Shown here piece by piece: positions 57,561 to 64,000 of a DNA stretch of 64,000 bases. Positions within the stretch are counted from its first letter, which is position 1; the number at the start of each line of letters is the position of its first letter. The position numbers and the translations under genes are program-made. Below the pieces are notes generated by a model. That model saw nothing but the letters and a program-made list of their open reading frames with translations. It did no database searches and was not told the DNA's origin. The stretch comes from Enterobacteriaceae bacterium ESL0689 (GTDB lineage Bacteria; Pseudomonadota; Gammaproteobacteria; Enterobacterales; Enterobacteriaceae). The stretch is from positions 1,054,001 through 1,118,000 of the forward strand of contig JAQTIF010000001.1 of the NCBI GenBank assembly GCA_029433525.1. Direction: 5' to 3'.

Positions 57561-60065
57561 CTAGTCCTGTGGTTTAAAACGCAGCAGGCGGTTGGCATTA
57601 CTCACTACCGTAATGGAGGAGAGCGCCATCGCCGCGCCAGCAACCACCGGATTCAGTAAAGTTCCGGTCAGCGGCCATAAGATCCCGGCCGCAATCGGAA
57701 TACCCAGCGCGTTATAAATAAACGCCCCCAGCAGATTTTGCCGCATATTACGCAGCGTGGCTCTGGCAATCGCCAGCGCGTCGGCGACCCCCTGCAAACT
57801 GTGGCGCATTAATGTCATGGCGGCGGTTTCAATCGCCACATCGCTGCCGCTTCCCATCGCGATCCCGACATCCGCCAGCGCCAGCGCCGGGGCATCATTA
57901 ATTCCATCGCCGATCATCGCCACCCGCTTTCCCTGCTCTTGCAATTGCCGGATAGCATCCGCTTTTCCCTCCGGTAAAACGCCCGCAATCACGCTCTCCA
58001 CCCCGGCTTCTCTGGCGATCGCCTGTGCGGTGGTCGGATTGTCTCCCGTCAGCATCACCAGATGGTAGCCCTGACGACGCAGGCGTGCCAGCGCCGCCAC
58101 GCTGTCATGACGTAAGGGATCGCGAATAACGAACAGAGCCGCAATCTGACCCTCTATCGCCAGCAGAACCGGCGTTGCCCCCTGTGCCGCCTGATGGCTG
58201 ATATCATCGGCCAGCGTGTGGTTAATCATGCCGCGCTCATCAAACAGCGCCTGACTGCCCAGCAACAGGGTATGGCCTTCGGCTTCGCCACTGACCCCGC
58301 GCCCCGGCAAAGTACGGAAATGATCGACCACCGGGAGTGTCAGCCCGGCGGCTTTGGTGCTGATGGCCCGCGCCAGCGGATGGTTGGCACCTTGTTCCAG
58401 TGCGGCGGCAAGCCGTAATACCGTCGCTTCGTCGGCACCGTTCAGGGTCTGGATCGCGATCAGCTGCGGTTTTCCTTCGGTCAAGGTGCCGGTTTTATCA
58501 AACACCAGAGTATCGACCTGACTGGCACGTTGTAATGCGTCGGCATCGCGCACCAGTACGCCATATTCTGCCGCCCGTCCGACACCGGCGATAATCGACA
58601 TCGGTGTCGCCAGTCCGAGGGCACAAGGGCAGGCGATAATCAACACGGTAGTGGCGATCACCAGACTATAGATAATTTGTGGCGGCGGGCCAAAAAAGAA
58701 CCAGATAGTGGCACTGAACAGGGCAATGGCGACCACTACCGGCACAAAGATGGCGGAGATTCTGTCGGCCAGCTGGCCGATTTCTGGCTTGCTGCTTTGT
58801 GCCTGACGTACCAGACGAATAATCCGCGCCAGGGTTGTGTGGCTACCGACAGCACGGGCGATAAACAGCACACTGCCATCCTGCATAACCGTACCGGCAT
58901 GGATCGTGTCGCCAGTATTTTTCTGGCGCGGCAGTGGCTCGCCGGTGAGCATCGCTTCATCCAGCCATGCCTCGCCCTGGCTTATGGTGCCATCAACAGG
59001 GACACGATCCCCGGTGGTCAGTCGCAGCGTCATTCCTGGCTGAATCGCGGCGAGGGGGAGGATTTTTTCCCCCTCCTCTGTCACCACGCGTGCTGAGGGG
59101 GGAGTCAGGTTAAGCAGCTTTTCGAGCGCTTTTGATGATCGCAGGCGGGCACGGGCTTCCAGCATATGGCCGAGGTCGATCAGGCCGATAATCATCGCGC
59201 TGGCTTCATAGTAGAGATGGCGTGCGGCCAGCGGGAAGGCGTCAGGCCACAGGTTAACGCTGATCGAGTAAAGCCAGGCAACACCGGTGCCGAGCGCCAC
59301 CAGGGTATCCATGGTCGCGCTGCCATTTTTCAGGCTTTTCCATGCACTACGGTAGAAGTGACCGCCCGCGAGGATCATCACCGCCAGGATTATTACGCCG
59401 GTTACCAGCCATGGCGTGCGATTCGCTGCCGTGACCGTCATATGATCGCCAGTCATCCCCCAGAGCATCACCACCACCCCGACCAGCAGGGCGATAGCCG
59501 CCTGCCAGCGGAAGCGTTTGATGGCGGCGGTCGCTGTCGCTTGCTGGCGTTCGCGGCGCTGGAGATCATCTTCGATCGCTTCGGCACGGTAGCCCGCGTT
59601 TTCTACCGCCTGTACTAATGCGCTGGCTGGCACATGACCCATTACCAGCGCAGTCCGCTCAGCCAGGTTGACCTGTGCCTTAACCACGCCTGGCACAGCA
59701 GCCAGCGCTTTTTGCACGTGCGAGACGCAACTGGCGCAACTCATCCCGTTAATCAGCAGTGTCTGATAGCTCTCTTCATCATCATGCGGTGCCGGAAGCG
59801 TTGCCGTAGCCGCTGTCAGTGCTTCCGGCGAAGTGGCTGATTCTGCCAGCGGTTTAGTTTTTGGGTGGCTGAGCGTCGCTTCGTATCCGGCTTGTTTAAT
59901 GGTATCAATCAGTGCCTGTGCGCTGGCACTGCCTGTGACATGTGCGTGCGTCAGGGTAACTTCTGCCTGTTCAACGTCAGGGCGTTGCTCAAGGCAGGCT
60001 TTGACACGGCCGATACAGTGACCGCAGGATAAGCCCTCCAGGCTCAGGTCGATGGTTTGTGACAT
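57561..60065 (-). CDS. copA: Copper-exporting P1B-type ATPase CopA
   Basis: Pumps Cu+ from cytoplasm to periplasm. 834 residues, E. coli length. Two N-terminal metal-binding domains (GLSCGHC at 11-17, GMSCASC near 108), eight membrane helices with the CPC motif (ACPCALGL), phosphorylation site DKTGT, SEHPL-type NHPLA, TGDN and GDGINDAP. Codons 68-69 read C-CCA-AAA, a slippery site for a -1 shift giving a 70-residue chaperone (see separate entry). Ribosome site AAGGAG at 60077-60072. Upstream lies a repeat element and then a CueR-type promoter. Confidence 0.97.
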   Translation of the reverse strand: MSQTIDLSLEGLSCGHCIGRVKACLEQRPDVEQAEVTLTHAHVTGSASAQALIDTIKQAGYEATLSHPKTKPLAESATSPEALTAATATLPAPHDDEESYQTLLINGMSCASCVSHVQKALAAVPGVVKAQVNLAERTALVMGHVPASALVQAVENAGYRAEAIEDDLQRRERQQATATAAIKRFRWQAAIALLVGVVVMLWGMTGDHMTVTAANRTPWLVTGVIILAVMILAGGHFYRSAWKSLKNGSATMDTLVALGTGVAWLYSISVNLWPDAFPLAARHLYYEASAMIIGLIDLGHMLEARARLRSSKALEKLLNLTPPSARVVTEEGEKILPLAAIQPGMTLRLTTGDRVPVDGTISQGEAWLDEAMLTGEPLPRQKNTGDTIHAGTVMQDGSVLFIARAVGSHTTLARIIRLVRQAQSSKPEIGQLADRISAIFVPVVVAIALFSATIWFFFGPPPQIIYSLVIATTVLIIACPCALGLATPMSIIAGVGRAAEYGVLVRDADALQRASQVDTLVFDKTGTLTEGKPQLIAIQTLNGADEATVLRLAAALEQGANHPLARAISTKAAGLTLPVVDHFRTLPGRGVSGEAEGHTLLLGSQALFDERGMINHTLADDISHQAAQGATPVLLAIEGQIAALFVIRDPLRHDSVAALARLRRQGYHLVMLTGDNPTTAQAIAREAGVESVIAGVLPEGKADAIRQLQEQGKRVAMIGDGINDAPALALADVGIAMGSGSDVAIETAAMTLMRHSLQGVADALAIARATLRNMRQNLLGAFIYNALGIPIAAGILWPLTGTLLNPVVAGAAMALSSITVVSNANRLLRFKPQD
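59854..59865 (-). other. Programmed -1 frameshift site in copA (CopA(Z) chaperone)
   Basis: On the minus strand CCCAAAA occupies codons 68-69 (frame C CCA AAA). A -1 slip after Lys69 gives AAC then TAA, so a 70-residue protein, first metal-binding domain plus Asn, would be made. E. coli copA has CCCAAAG at the same codon and makes a 70-residue copper chaperone in this way. Here the second slippery codon is AAA. Confidence 0.75.
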
Positions 60066-60094
60066 AGAAAACTCCTTATCGGATGGTTAACTTA

Positions 60095-60237
60095 GCGCTT
60101 GGCCCATCAGGCTATTTTACTTGCCATTTTGCCCCTGGGGAGTGCTCGAAATCCTCACGTACTCCGTGTACGCTGCGGTTTCTCCGCGCTGTCCGTGTCC
60201 AGACTGGCTGCGTCAATAACGCCTGATGGGAAGGCTC
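60095..60237 (+). repeat. MITE-like repeat, copy 3, in the copA leader
   Basis: 143 bases with ends GCGCTTGGCCCA (60095-60106) and TGGGAAGGCTC (60227-60237), inverted but less perfect than in the other copies; flanked by TTA (60092-60094 and 60238-60240). It lies 29 bases upstream of the copA start codon and just downstream of the CueR-type promoter, so copA transcription crosses it in reverse orientation. Confidence 0.85.
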
Positions 60238-60246
60238 TTATCATAC

Positions 60247-60277
60247 AGGGTAAACCTTCCCGTCAGGGGAAGGTCAA
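60247..60277 (-). promoter_or_regulatory. CueR-type copper-responsive promoter of copA
   Basis: Minus strand: TTGACC (60277-60272), a long 19-base spacer, TACCCT (60252-60247). The spacer holds the dyad ACCTTCC-N7-GGAAGGT (60254-60274). Both layout and sequence follow the E. coli copA promoter, where CueR twists the over-long spacer when Cu+ binds. The expected start of transcription, about 60240, falls at the edge of the repeat element. The rest of the gap to hmuV (60278-60439) shows no gene. Confidence 0.85.
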
Positions 60278-60439
60278 GTATTTACCATGCCGAGGGCAAA
60301 TACTTTTTTGATTATCGTCGCTGGCAGCGTTGTGGCTCTCTCCAGCATAGCCCTAAACCGGGTGTCTGAATGAGGCGGCCGGGTATCGTTGTGGTTCTGA
60401 CCCTCAGCAGGGCCAGTTAACAGGATGATTTACAGGTTG

Positions 60440-61210
60440 TTACCTGTCGAGGACAATCAACGGTGAATGGTTTGCGGGATCATTGACAATGGTGATATCC
60501 GCGCCATACAGCGTGGTTAATGTCTCCTGATTGAGTACCGTGTGGGGTTTTCCATTGTCAACAATCCGGCCTTTTTCCATCAATATCACGCGGTCGGCAT
60601 AGCGTGCCGCAAGGTTGAGATCATGGATCACACAACAGACGTTAAATTGCTGCTCGTGTACCAGCTGGCGTAGCAGGCGAAAGAGCTGTTGTTGATGGTG
60701 AATATCCAGTGCTGACGTGGGTTCATCAAGAAACAGCCATTTGGGCGAGGGGACCGTTTCCCACAGCTGCACTAGCAGGCGCGCCAGTTGTACCCGTTGT
60801 TGTTCACCGCCGGACAGTTGCTGGTAGTCACGCGCAGCCAGTTCATGACAACCGCATAACTGCATAATATGGTGGATTTCATTACCCGAATGATGACCGT
60901 GACGGCAATATTTGCCCATCCGGATCACTTCCTGCACGCTGAACGGAAAGGCGATATGGTTATGCTGGCGCATCACTGCGCGGGTTTTTGCCAGTTCGCT
61001 TATCGACCATTGCGTCAGCGGTTTTCCCAGCATCGAGCATTGCCCGCTGTGTGGCTGCAGATAGCCGGTTAACTGTCGTAGCAGGGTCGATTTTCCCGCG
61101 CCGTTTGGCCCGAGGATGGCAACAATCTCACCGCCCGGTAAGGTCAGGGAAACATCATCGGTCAGACGCCGATCGCCCGCAAGATAAACCAGATTGCGCG
61201 CTTCTATCAT
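60440..61210 (-). CDS. hmuV: Hemin import ATP-binding protein HmuV/ChuV
   Basis: ATPase of the heme ABC importer, partner of ChuU. 256 residues: Walker [10 protein letters not shown], signature LSGGEQQR, Walker [12 protein letters not shown], switch His in VIHDLNLA. The ATG at 61210 overlaps the chuU stop (ATGA), preferred over the in-frame start at 61240. Last gene of the heme operon. Confidence 0.95.
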   Translation of the reverse strand: MIEARNLVYLAGDRRLTDDVSLTLPGGEIVAILGPNGAGKSTLLRQLTGYLQPHSGQCSMLGKPLTQWSISELAKTRAVMRQHNHIAFPFSVQEVIRMGKYCRHGHHSGNEIHHIMQLCGCHELAARDYQQLSGGEQQRVQLARLLVQLWETVPSPKWLFLDEPTSALDIHHQQQLFRLLRQLVHEQQFNVCCVIHDLNLAARYADRVILMEKGRIVDNGKPHTVLNQETLTTLYGADITIVNDPANHSPLIVLDR

Positions 61211-62205
61211 GATGGCCTCCGGTTGCGGAGAATTAACCACAAGAAATAGGGGCCACCCAGCAGACTGGTGAGTAAACCCACGGGCATCTCTGCGGGCTGT
61301 ACCAGAGTGCGGGCTAAGGTATCGGCTAACAGCAGCAAACAGGAACCGGCCAGCGCTGAGCAGGGAAGGAGCCAGCGATGATTGGCCCCGATGGTCATAC
61401 GGATCAGATGCGGGATCACCAGGCCAATAAAGCCAATAATGCCACTGACTGAGACGGCTGCGCCGACCAGTAATGAACTCAATACTAAGAGTTGCTGGCG
61501 GCGGCGTTTGACGTTGATGCCGAGGTAGTGCGCTTCTTCATCACCCAACTGTAACAGATTCAGGGTATTGCCAAAGAAGAGCGTTATCGCTATGGCGGGC
61601 AGGATAAACGACGCCGCCACTAACAGCGTCGGCCACTGTGCCTGTCCGAGATTGCCCATCATCCATAGCGTCAGCTGGCGCAGCTGTTGCTCATCGCCGA
61701 TATAACTGAGGATACCGATAGCCGCGCCGGAAAGGGCATTGATCGCAATCCCGGCTAACAGTAATTGCACCATGCCAGTATGGCTGCGTCGCTGGCTGAT
61801 CAAAAAAATGATCGTGCAGACCAGGATGCTACCGATGACTGCAAAAATCATCTGTTCATAGAGCAGTAAAACGGCCGGTAAGGGGAGGGTGAGGACAATG
61901 GACATGCCAACCATCAACGCCGATCCGCTACTGACGCCCAGCAGTCCGGGATCAGCCATGGGGTTGCGAAACAGCCCCTGCATAATGGCCCCTGCGGTGG
62001 CCAGCGCCCCGCCCACCAGCACCGCTAACAGCACTCTTGGCAGGCGAATATTAAGCCAGATGTCGCGATATTCTCCATCGTAAAGATCAGCCAGGCGGAT
62101 ATTCAATGCTCCCTGACTGACCGCGAACAACATCAGGGCGACCAGCAATAGCGAAAGTGTGGTCAGTACTGTAACAGAAGAGAACGAATACTTGAGCACG
62201 AGCAA
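61207..62205 (-). CDS. chuU: Hemin ABC transporter permease ChuU/HmuU
   Basis: FecCD/BtuC-family inner-membrane permease moving heme from the periplasmic binding protein into the cytoplasm. 332 residues with about ten membrane helices; typical [21 protein letters not shown] near residue 50, [20 protein letters not shown] and [13 protein letters not shown]. 45 bases after chuY and coupled to hmuV. Confidence 0.95.
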   Translation of the reverse strand: MLVLKYSFSSVTVLTTLSLLLVALMLFAVSQGALNIRLADLYDGEYRDIWLNIRLPRVLLAVLVGGALATAGAIMQGLFRNPMADPGLLGVSSGSALMVGMSIVLTLPLPAVLLLYEQMIFAVIGSILVCTIIFLISQRRSHTGMVQLLLAGIAINALSGAAIGILSYIGDEQQLRQLTLWMMGNLGQAQWPTLLVAASFILPAIAITLFFGNTLNLLQLGDEEAHYLGINVKRRRQQLLVLSSLLVGAAVSVSGIIGFIGLVIPHLIRMTIGANHRWLLPCSALAGSCLLLLADTLARTLVQPAEMPVGLLTSLLGGPYFLWLILRNRRPS

Positions 62206-62250
62206 CTCCAGTGACGTGGTGTGGCACAGAAATTCCGTGCCACGCGATAA

Positions 62251-62874
62251 TTACGCCGGTTTCAATTCTGGCTCGATCAGAGCGTAAATCTGGTTGTCGA
62301 GTGCCGGAGCACAGGCCAGGGCATGAATATGTGCCGCGACATCCGCACGTCTGACAAAACCATGACACTCCTGATGCTGGAAGCGTTGTGCCTGCCCCGT
62401 CGCGTCGCCATCAAGCAGACCGCCAGGGCGCAGGATAGCGTAATCCAGCTGACTGGTTTGCAGCCAGCTTTCCGCCAGGGTTTTTTCCCGCACCGCCAGG
62501 CCAAAAGCGTTTCTGGCACGCGGCGATAAAAATGACCAGCTATCACCACATCCCAGTGAGGTGACCAGAATCATCCGTCGGATACCGGCTTTTTCTGCTT
62601 CATCAATCACAGTACGGTGAGCCTGATACTCCTGATTGCCCCCCATTGAGGAGATGATCAGCGCATCGGGGCCCGCAGCCAGGCAGGCGTCATGCACGAC
62701 CCCGGCGTCACAGGCATCACCCTGAAAGACGTTGACGCCTTTTTTTTGCAGCTGAGCTGCAGCCTCAGGATCACGCACAACAGCCACCACCGGGCGCTGT
62801 TCTGCCAGCGCCAGTGCCAGTGTTGCTGCGCCCACGCCTTTGCCGCCTGCGCCGAACAGTAACCACGGGGTCAT
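62251..62874 (-). CDS. chuY: NAD(P)H-binding protein ChuY (anaerobilin reductase)
   Basis: 207 residues, Rossmann NAD(P)-binding fold: FGAGGKGVGAATLA at residues 7-20, VVRDPEA, and LRPGGLLDG. In E. coli O157 ChuY reduces anaerobilin, the product of oxygen-independent heme opening by ChuW. Overlaps the end of chuX by 4 bases (ATGA), so they are likely made together. Confidence 0.9.
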   Translation of the reverse strand: MTPWLLFGAGGKGVGAATLALALAEQRPVVAVVRDPEAAAQLQKKGVNVFQGDACDAGVVHDACLAAGPDALIISSMGGNQEYQAHRTVIDEAEKAGIRRMILVTSLGCGDSWSFLSPRARNAFGLAVREKTLAESWLQTSQLDYAILRPGGLLDGDATGQAQRFQHQECHGFVRRADVAAHIHALACAPALDNQIYALIEPELKPA

Positions 62875-63368
62875 AAGTTCTGTTCCTGCAGGGAGGCTGC
62901 CAGGGCATGGAAGGCGCTGACCTGTTCACTCAGTAACTGGCGATGTTCATCGCGACCGAGGAAAATTTTCAGCATCACCGCGCCCGCCTGATTAAAGAAC
63001 AGGATAGAGGCGGTATCCATACCCATAAATTTACGTTCAACCAGCGCGATATGGCTGCAGTTTCCGGCCTTGATATGCCCGGTCATGCCTTTTTTACCGC
63101 GCAGGTTAAAGTAGCCGTGACGGTGTGTGCCGGAAGGAAGCTCACCGCTAAATTCGAGGATGACATCGGCAGTATGAACCAGTGTTGTGACCGAACCCCA
63201 TTGACAGACGGTATCCCAGATTGCATCGAACTGATCGCCCGGAACAATCGTTTTGACCGGCAGATTTTTAACCACCTCCAGCAAGGTGGTGTTGTACTGT
63301 TCAGCAACCGCTTCCAGCGTACCATCGGGCTCGGTTTTTAAAAAATCCGGCAAAGAGACATGGCTCAT
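62871..63368 (-). CDS. chuX: Heme utilization protein ChuX/HutX
   Basis: 165 residues of the ChuX/HutX cytosolic heme-binding family: starts LPDFLKTEPDGTLEAVAEQY, middle VILEFSGELPSGTHRHGYFN. Thought to hand heme to or accept it from ChuW/ChuS. 13 bases after chuW and coupled to chuY. Confidence 0.92.
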   Translation of the reverse strand: MSHVSLPDFLKTEPDGTLEAVAEQYNTTLLEVVKNLPVKTIVPGDQFDAIWDTVCQWGSVTTLVHTADVILEFSGELPSGTHRHGYFNLRGKKGMTGHIKAGNCSHIALVERKFMGMDTASILFFNQAGAVMLKIFLGRDEHRQLLSEQVSAFHALAASLQEQNL

Positions 63369-63381
63369 AAGTTCTCCTGTG

Positions 63382-64000
63382 TTATGGTTTTTCTACCGCA
63401 ATCTGCGGTTCGTTAAGTTCCTGAATGAGTGTACCCAGAGAGCGTAAAATATTACTGGCCCAAAAACGCCCCTCATTGGTCAGGCGTACACAACTTGAGG
63501 CATCGGTGGTCAGCCCCGCCTGATGCCACTGGCGGAGTAAAGGGGCTAATTTTTCAGCATGAGGTGTCAGCTCATCCAGTGGGATACGTGCTGTTTCGAC
63601 ACCGGCCTGTAAGGTATGCCGCCACTGGTAGTTACGATCAATGGTTTTCATCATCATCATCAGCGGTTTTTTCCCGGCCGCGATGGACTCATGCCAGGCG
63701 GTGAGATTACGTTCGACCATCCATGAATAACCATTGACAGAGCCGCCTGCACCCGAACCGAAGGCCAGATAGTCAGCGCCTTGTTTAATCAGCAGGTTAT
63801 AGAGATTACGTTCGCGCGTTGTGCGTGCCCAGTGACTGTTGCTGATACAACGCCAGCCAATGCTATCCATGAAATCACAGCCTTGCAGGTAGAGATCACG
63901 CAGCTGTGCCTGCGGAGGAATGGTGGTTCGTCCGGCCTCTACCGCTTTGCCCAGCGGCGTCTGGGGCAGCAGATTGAGGGCGTAGAGATCGACACCATCG
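63382..64000 (-). CDS. chuW: Anaerobilin synthase ChuW (radical SAM methyltransferase), 3' part
   Basis: The frame is open from the right window edge (visible from DGVDLYALNLLPQTPLG) to the stop at 63382, about 205 of roughly 445 residues. HemN-like C-terminal half: ADYLAFGSGAGGSVNGYSW and the C-terminal winged region with LTNEGRFWASNI. The radical-SAM cluster CxxxCxxC lies beyond the window. In E. coli O157 the enzyme opens heme and frees iron without oxygen. First visible gene of chuW-chuX-chuY-chuU-hmuV. Confidence 0.9.
   Translation of the reverse strand, partial: DGVDLYALNLLPQTPLGKAVEAGRTTIPPQAQLRDLYLQGCDFMDSIGWRCISNSHWARTTRERNLYNLLIKQGADYLAFGSGAGGSVNGYSWMVERNLTAWHESIAAGKKPLMMMMKTIDRNYQWRHTLQAGVETARIPLDELTPHAEKLAPLLRQWHQAGLTTDASSCVRLTNEGRFWASNILRSLGTLIQELNEPQIAVEKP

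Overview
The window is a chromosomal segment of a gammaproteobacterium of the order Enterobacterales. Most proteins can be aligned by eye, nearly end to end, with their Escherichia coli counterparts, and several stretches keep E. coli gene order (cdsA-rseP-bamA-skp-lpxD-fabZ-lpxA-lpxB-rnhB-dnaE-accA; metNIQ-rcsF-trmO-proS; gmhB-rrn-tRNA-Asp-yafD-mltD-gloB-yafS-rnhA-dnaQ-tRNA-Asp; gmhA-yafJ-dpaA; dinB; pepD-gpt-frsA; adk-hemH; ushA-ybaK-ybaP-copA). The genus cannot be fixed from the sequence alone.

Layout. (1) 1-15.6 kb: envelope biogenesis and lipid A genes (cdsA partial, rseP, bamA, skp, lpxD, fabZ, lpxA, lpxB), then rnhB, dnaE, accA, a VOC protein and tilS, all on the + strand. ldcC and the rof-to-nlpE block, present here in E. 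coli, are absent. (2) 15.7-21.3 kb: a minus-strand run with proS, trmO, rcsF and the methionine ABC importer metNIQ behind a MetJ box. (3) 21.4-27.6 kb: gmhB and a complete rRNA operon with P1/P2, 16S, tRNA-Glu, a 23S carrying an intervening sequence in helix 25, 5S and tRNA-Asp. (4) 27.8-33.0 kb: yafD, mltD, gloB, yafS, rnhA/dnaQ and a second tRNA-Asp. (5) 33.0-35.5 kb: behind that tRNA, a MITE-like repeat and a decayed type VI secretion fragment (tssF, tssG). (6) 35.5-43.7 kb: adhP, gmhA, yafJ, dpaA, dinB with a LexA box, pepD, gpt, frsA. (7) 43.9-51.85 kb: a type I-E CRISPR-Cas locus, cas8e-cse2-cas7e-cas5e-cas6e-cas1-cas2, with no cas3 next to it, followed by an AT-rich leader and an array of 34 repeats and 33 spacers. 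An XRE antitoxin with a broken toxin gene sits just beyond the array. (8) 52.5-64 kb: adk, hemH, ushA, ybaK, ybaP, the copper ATPase copA, and a heme uptake/degradation operon (chuW partial, chuX, chuY, chuU, hmuV) read leftwards from the window edge.

The main points for a second look: a ~144-bp repeat family with 12-bp inverted ends and TTA target duplications. One copy sits between the CueR-type promoter and the start codon of copA and forms nearly the whole mRNA leader. Another landed exactly in the hemH stop codon, turning TAA into TAG. The CRISPR array holds the same spacer twice, at the newest position (33 nt) and at position 22 (32 nt), and one repeat ends in A instead of the usually PAM-derived G. 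copA keeps the slippery heptamer and -1 stop expected to yield a 70-residue copper chaperone. The 23S gene has a ~90-nt extra helix, and the 16S copy has a base change plus a 1-nt deletion in a universally conserved segment.
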